Both the position numbers and the translations under genes were made by a program. The notes beneath the pieces were generated by a model. That model saw nothing but the letters and a program-made list of their open reading frames with translations. It searched no databases and had not been told where the DNA came from. 43,026 nt of DNA, from assembly GCA_900318155.1 (NCBI GenBank), contig ONJN01000167.1, positions 1 through 43,026 on the forward strand. Direction: 5' to 3'. Below, in pieces: positions 40,159 to 43,026 of the stretch (positions are counted from its first letter, which is position 1; every line of letters starts with the position of its first letter). The DNA is from an uncultured Eubacteriales bacterium (GTDB lineage Bacteria; Bacillota; Clostridia; Peptostreptococcales; Anaerovoracaceae).

Positions 40159-42375
40159 ATGTTTACCATTATTCAGATTGAAGAACAGAATACAGAAAAA
40201 AACAGACGCGCCGGCAGCCGCTTCCGCGAGCATCTGCTCGTCCTTATGGCCGCCGCGCTGCTTGGCGTCTCCTCTTTCAGCGCCCTGATCTCTTCGTTCG
40301 GCTTCAGCTATACACCGGCCGGTATGTTTCACGGCCCGTTGTCCGCGAGCATCCTTCAGACCTGGAATATCGCCGCTGTGAAATTCGGTGAAACGGCCTT
40401 CATCCTGCTTCCGCGGTTTCAGACAACAGGCTCCGCCAGCAGTGTTTTTCCAGGAGTTTTCCTGACGCTGCTTCTTCTGCTGATCACAATGGTCAGCTTA
40501 CTGATCATTAAGAGCCGGCTCCGCTTCCTGCTCCTGTTTTATCTACTCGTTTTTCTGGCGCTGGCACTTGTAGGTGTCGCGCCCGCGCCAGACATCACGG
40601 CATTTTTCATATTTTCGCTGATGACTGCCCTGGTCACAATGTCGGCCCCGACCGTCTCCGACATCCGCAGCTGGCTTATTCCTGCACTGGCAGTCATTCT
40701 TGCCTTTGCACCGCTCGCAGCCGGACTGAATGAAAATGACAGCACGGTCATAAAAAAAATCAGATCGCATTTTGACGATGCCCATGCCGAAATCGACAAA
40801 TTCATTGAAATTGTACGCTTTAACCGCCCTTCTCTCAGCGCCGGCGATCTTAGATCGTTAAACGGCGATTCAACAAACAGGACACGCGGCCGCATCACTG
40901 CATCTGACCTGAAAAACGGAAAACATAAAACGCAGAAATTGGCGCTCGTTCTGCGCGCAGATCACCCCGAATCCCTTTATCTTCGTGGTTTTGTCGGCGA
41001 AGTCTATCAAAACAGCAGTTGGAAAATGCTGGGGAATGAAACATGCTACGCGGCGCGCGACCAGTTTTACTGGATCACACGCGCAAATTTTTCTTCTTTG
41101 ACGCAACCTGCTGTGGTCAGCGAAATTCTGAATGCGAGCCCAGATACCCGGCAGACGATCCGGATCAACGTAAAAAACGCAAGCCGAAAAACGCTTTACA
41201 CGCCATACGAACTTTCGGACCGTGAAATCCCCGGTGCTGAGAACCGCGCTCAGGCCTGTCTTCAGAGCAAAAAACTGACCGGAAGCCGTCGCTATTCATA
41301 CGAATCCTCACCTGCCCTTACCGCAGAATGGACCGACCAGGCTTCCCGCCTCTTTACCGCAGACCTGAACGACAAAATCCGCGACTACTATAAATCCGAG
41401 AGTATTTACAGTGAATTCGCTTACCGCAATTATACGCAGCTTCCGCAGAGCCTGAAAAATCAACTGCTCAGAACCCTCAGAAAGAATCCGGACAAAATGC
41501 CGGAGTATCCGGACTACAGACAGTCTATTAACGATGTCGAAAAGTGCCTATCGTCAAAATACATCTGTACAGACAGTTTTAATGCATCCGGCAGCGCCGA
41601 TTTCATCGGCCACTTCATGCAGACAAAAAAGGGCTGCGACATTCATTTTGCCACCCTTGCGTCACTTCTTTTCCGCGCACAGGGCATACCGGCACGCTAC
41701 GTGGAAGGCTACATAGTGACGCCAGCCGACGCCCGCAGCGCCGAAAAGAAAAGCAAAAACGGCAAAAAAGAAACCTTTGTTATCAACGTGACTCAAGACC
41801 GCGCCCACGCCTGGACCGAAATATACATCAGCGGCTACGGATGGGTTCCGGTCGAAGTAACCCCGGTCTATAAAGACGTGATGAAGGAAGCGGACCTGCG
41901 TCGGGGCATTGAATCCGCACGTGAAGCAACAGTTAAAAAGAACGCTGAAGCGCCACCCAAACCAGAAGTTGACGATAATATTTTACGTAAATCTACCGCC
42001 CCGGGCCGCATCATCGCGGCAACAGGCATGATGATCGCCCTGTTTCTCATTATTGCAGCAGCCCTGTATCTGCTAAAAAAGCTGATTCCGGCTATGATTA
42101 CCCGGCTCCGGCTGCACAGAAATTTTCACAATGACGACTGCAGTGCCGCTGTCTGCGCGATTTATCAGTACATGACCGACAAAGATCTGCCGGTCATACA
42201 GGAAGCCGAAGCAGTCGGACTGCGGGCCGCCTACAGTACACAGCCCGCAGACGAACAGGACCGAAGAATGATGCTCCGGGAACTTCGCGCAGGCAAAAAA
42301 GAAAAACGCCGGCAGATTCAGGAAAACATAAAATCACGGATCATAGGACATGGAAAAAAACATACTGAAAAATAG
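40159..42375 (+). CDS. Membrane transglutaminase-like protein (TgpA type)
   Basis: 738 residues. About six membrane helices in the first 200 residues, a large external part, a transglutaminase core, then another helix near 610-635 (IIAATGMMIALFLIIAAALY) and a cytoplasmic C-terminus. The core has the triad: Cys493 in KKGCDIHFATL, His550 in DRAHAWTEI and, at the usual Asp place, Glu566 in WVPVEVTP. That Glu is common in clostridial homologues. In MoxR-DUF58-transglutaminase loci this enzyme may cross-link or cleave surface proteins. AAGG lies 7 bases before the ATG. The lipoprotein gene starts 26 bases before its stop in another frame. Confidence 0.9.
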   Translation: MFTIIQIEEQNTEKNRRAGSRFREHLLVLMAAALLGVSSFSALISSFGFSYTPAGMFHGPLSASILQTWNIAAVKFGETAFILLPRFQTTGSASSVFPGVFLTLLLLLITMVSLLIIKSRLRFLLLFYLLVFLALALVGVAPAPDITAFFIFSLMTALVTMSAPTVSDIRSWLIPALAVILAFAPLAAGLNENDSTVIKKIRSHFDDAHAEIDKFIEIVRFNRPSLSAGDLRSLNGDSTNRTRGRITASDLKNGKHKTQKLALVLRADHPESLYLRGFVGEVYQNSSWKMLGNETCYAARDQFYWITRANFSSLTQPAVVSEILNASPDTRQTIRINVKNASRKTLYTPYELSDREIPGAENRAQACLQSKKLTGSRRYSYESSPALTAEWTDQASRLFTADLNDKIRDYYKSESIYSEFAYRNYTQLPQSLKNQLLRTLRKNPDKMPEYPDYRQSINDVEKCLSSKYICTDSFNASGSADFIGHFMQTKKGCDIHFATLASLLFRAQGIPARYVEGYIVTPADARSAEKKSKNGKKETFVINVTQDRAHAWTEIYISGYGWVPVEVTPVYKDVMKEADLRRGIESAREATVKKNAEAPPKPEVDDNILRKSTAPGRIIAATGMMIALFLIIAAALYLLKKLIPAMITRLRLHRNFHNDDCSAAVCAIYQYMTDKDLPVIQEAEAVGLRAAYSTQPADEQDRRMMLRELRAGKKEKRRQIQENIKSRIIGHGKKHTEK

Positions 42376-43026
42376 AAATCTGATGCGAAAAGCCGCGCTC
42401 TGCCTCCTGTCGGTACTGCTCTTTCTGATACTGGCCTTTGTCCTTTCACTAACGGGCTGCCGGTCTTTTCAGGATCAGCAGACAAAAGCCATCCGATCAG
42501 CCGCTGTTTATCTGGCAAAAGAAATTCCCGAACCAGCCGCGGAAAACAGCGACGCCGGCTGGGCCGTAATCGCATTTTCCCGCTTAAAAAAGGCCGGCAC
42601 TCTGACGGATCGGGAGACTGCCCGCATCGTACCGAAAAACTACTCAGAAACGTATTACGATTCGGCCCGTCTGTCGGTCAAATCCGGCGAATTCAGCAAT
42701 CGGTTTTCTCCGACCGACTGCGCCCGCGTGACAATCGCGCTGGCGGTTTCCGGGGAAAATCCTTTGTCCGTTGAAGGGCAGAATATGCTTGAACCGCTCG
42801 ATCAGTATACAAAAGTGCGGGAACAGGGACTGAACGCGGAGATCTTTGCGCTGATCGCGGCGGGAAGCTGCGGGAAAAGACTGAAAAATACCGGTCGATA
42901 CATCAACGACATTCTCGGCGCGCAGCAGGAGGACGGCGGGATCGCGCCGGATCCGGCAACCGCTGCCCGAAACGGCGGGAAATCAGGTCCCGGCACAAAG
43001 AATGTCCGGGAAAAGTCAGACATCGA
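42350..43026 (+). CDS. Lipoprotein with alpha/alpha-toroid (squalene cyclase/prenyltransferase-like) domain, 5' part
   Basis: An open frame of 225 codons that runs off the window. Residues 1-37 are a lipoprotein signal with membrane span (ALCLLSVLLFLILAFVLSL) and lipobox LTGC, Cys37. After that the sequence matches the N-terminal repeats of clostridial surface proteins with terpenoid-cyclase-like toroids: GWAVIAFSRLKKAG, then YYDSARLSVKSG, CARVTIALAVSGENP, and DQYTKVREQGLNAEIFALIA with DILGAQQEDGGIAP. Related proteins often carry a DUF4430 domain; whether this one does lies outside the window. It overlaps the transglutaminase gene by 26 bases and is likely its translational partner. No clear ribosome site, so coupling is expected. 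Likely a surface binding or structural protein. Confidence 0.8.
   Translation, partial: MEKNILKNRNLMRKAALCLLSVLLFLILAFVLSLTGCRSFQDQQTKAIRSAAVYLAKEIPEPAAENSDAGWAVIAFSRLKKAGTLTDRETARIVPKNYSETYYDSARLSVKSGEFSNRFSPTDCARVTIALAVSGENPLSVEGQNMLEPLDQYTKVREQGLNAEIFALIAAGSCGKRLKNTGRYINDILGAQQEDGGIAPDPATAARNGGKSGPGTKNVREKSDI

Noticed and set aside
1..43026. Mobile elements, CRISPR arrays, rRNA or tRNA genes.
   Set aside because: No transposase, integrase, terminal repeats, regular spaced repeats or cloverleaf sequences were recognised on either strand.

Overview
The window reads as a chromosome segment of an anaerobic Clostridia-type Firmicute (order Eubacteriales). I base this on strong AGGAGG-type ribosome sites, an acc/fab operon with a FabK-type enoyl reductase and a MarR-family regulator, a two-subunit PyrK/PyrD dihydroorotate dehydrogenase, an ATCase with a PyrI chain, and ECF vitamin transport. 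Composition is moderate to high in GC and looks uniform. I see no insertion sequence, phage, CRISPR array, rRNA or tRNA. Genus cannot be fixed by eye.

Layout. 1-2419 (minus): a zinc alcohol dehydrogenase-type MDR protein, a 37-residue membrane microprotein and the N-terminal part of a sodium:solute symporter. 2757-3566 (minus): a DUF134-NifX-like fusion with a histidine-rich tail, behind a good promoter and a palindromic operator. 3875-5011 (plus): an unrecognised membrane-anchored protein, overlapping tail-to-tail with an alpha/beta hydrolase. 5787-10723 (minus): a hydroxypyruvate reductase-like dehydrogenase, TcdA, a FadR-type GntR regulator, IspE, a signal-peptide/Ig-like/one-TM protein with a basic tail, and TadA. 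10917-12153 (plus): MscL with a zinc ribbon and a CvpA-like protein. 12180-18204 (plus): the UMP pathway pyrC-K-D-F-E-B-I. It contains every step from carbamoyl phosphate to UMP but no carbamoyl phosphate synthase. A YgjP-like metallopeptidase and a MurE-type ligase follow. 20653-30600 (minus): one tight operon for malonyl-CoA formation and type II fatty acid synthesis, acpP-accB-accC-accD-accA-fabH-fabK-fabD-fabG-fabF-fabZ, with a MarR-family regulator last. A 36-base palindrome lies at the predicted transcription start and is the likely operator.

30958-43026 (plus) is the most unusual part. It starts with a 936-residue multi-domain glycosyltransferase. Next come an ECF transporter (EcfT, a single polypeptide carrying two EcfA ATPases, and an S component), then MoxR ATPase, DUF58 protein and membrane transglutaminase. 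The last gene is a lipoprotein, cut by the window edge, whose visible part resembles the alpha/alpha-toroid (squalene cyclase/prenyltransferase-like) surface proteins of gut Clostridia. Gene overlaps link most of these genes. I propose a surface capture and uptake system in which the lipoprotein delivers a ligand, possibly a corrinoid, to the ECF transporter, with the MoxR-DUF58-transglutaminase set assembling or maturing the surface part. The substrate and the link between the two halves are inference.
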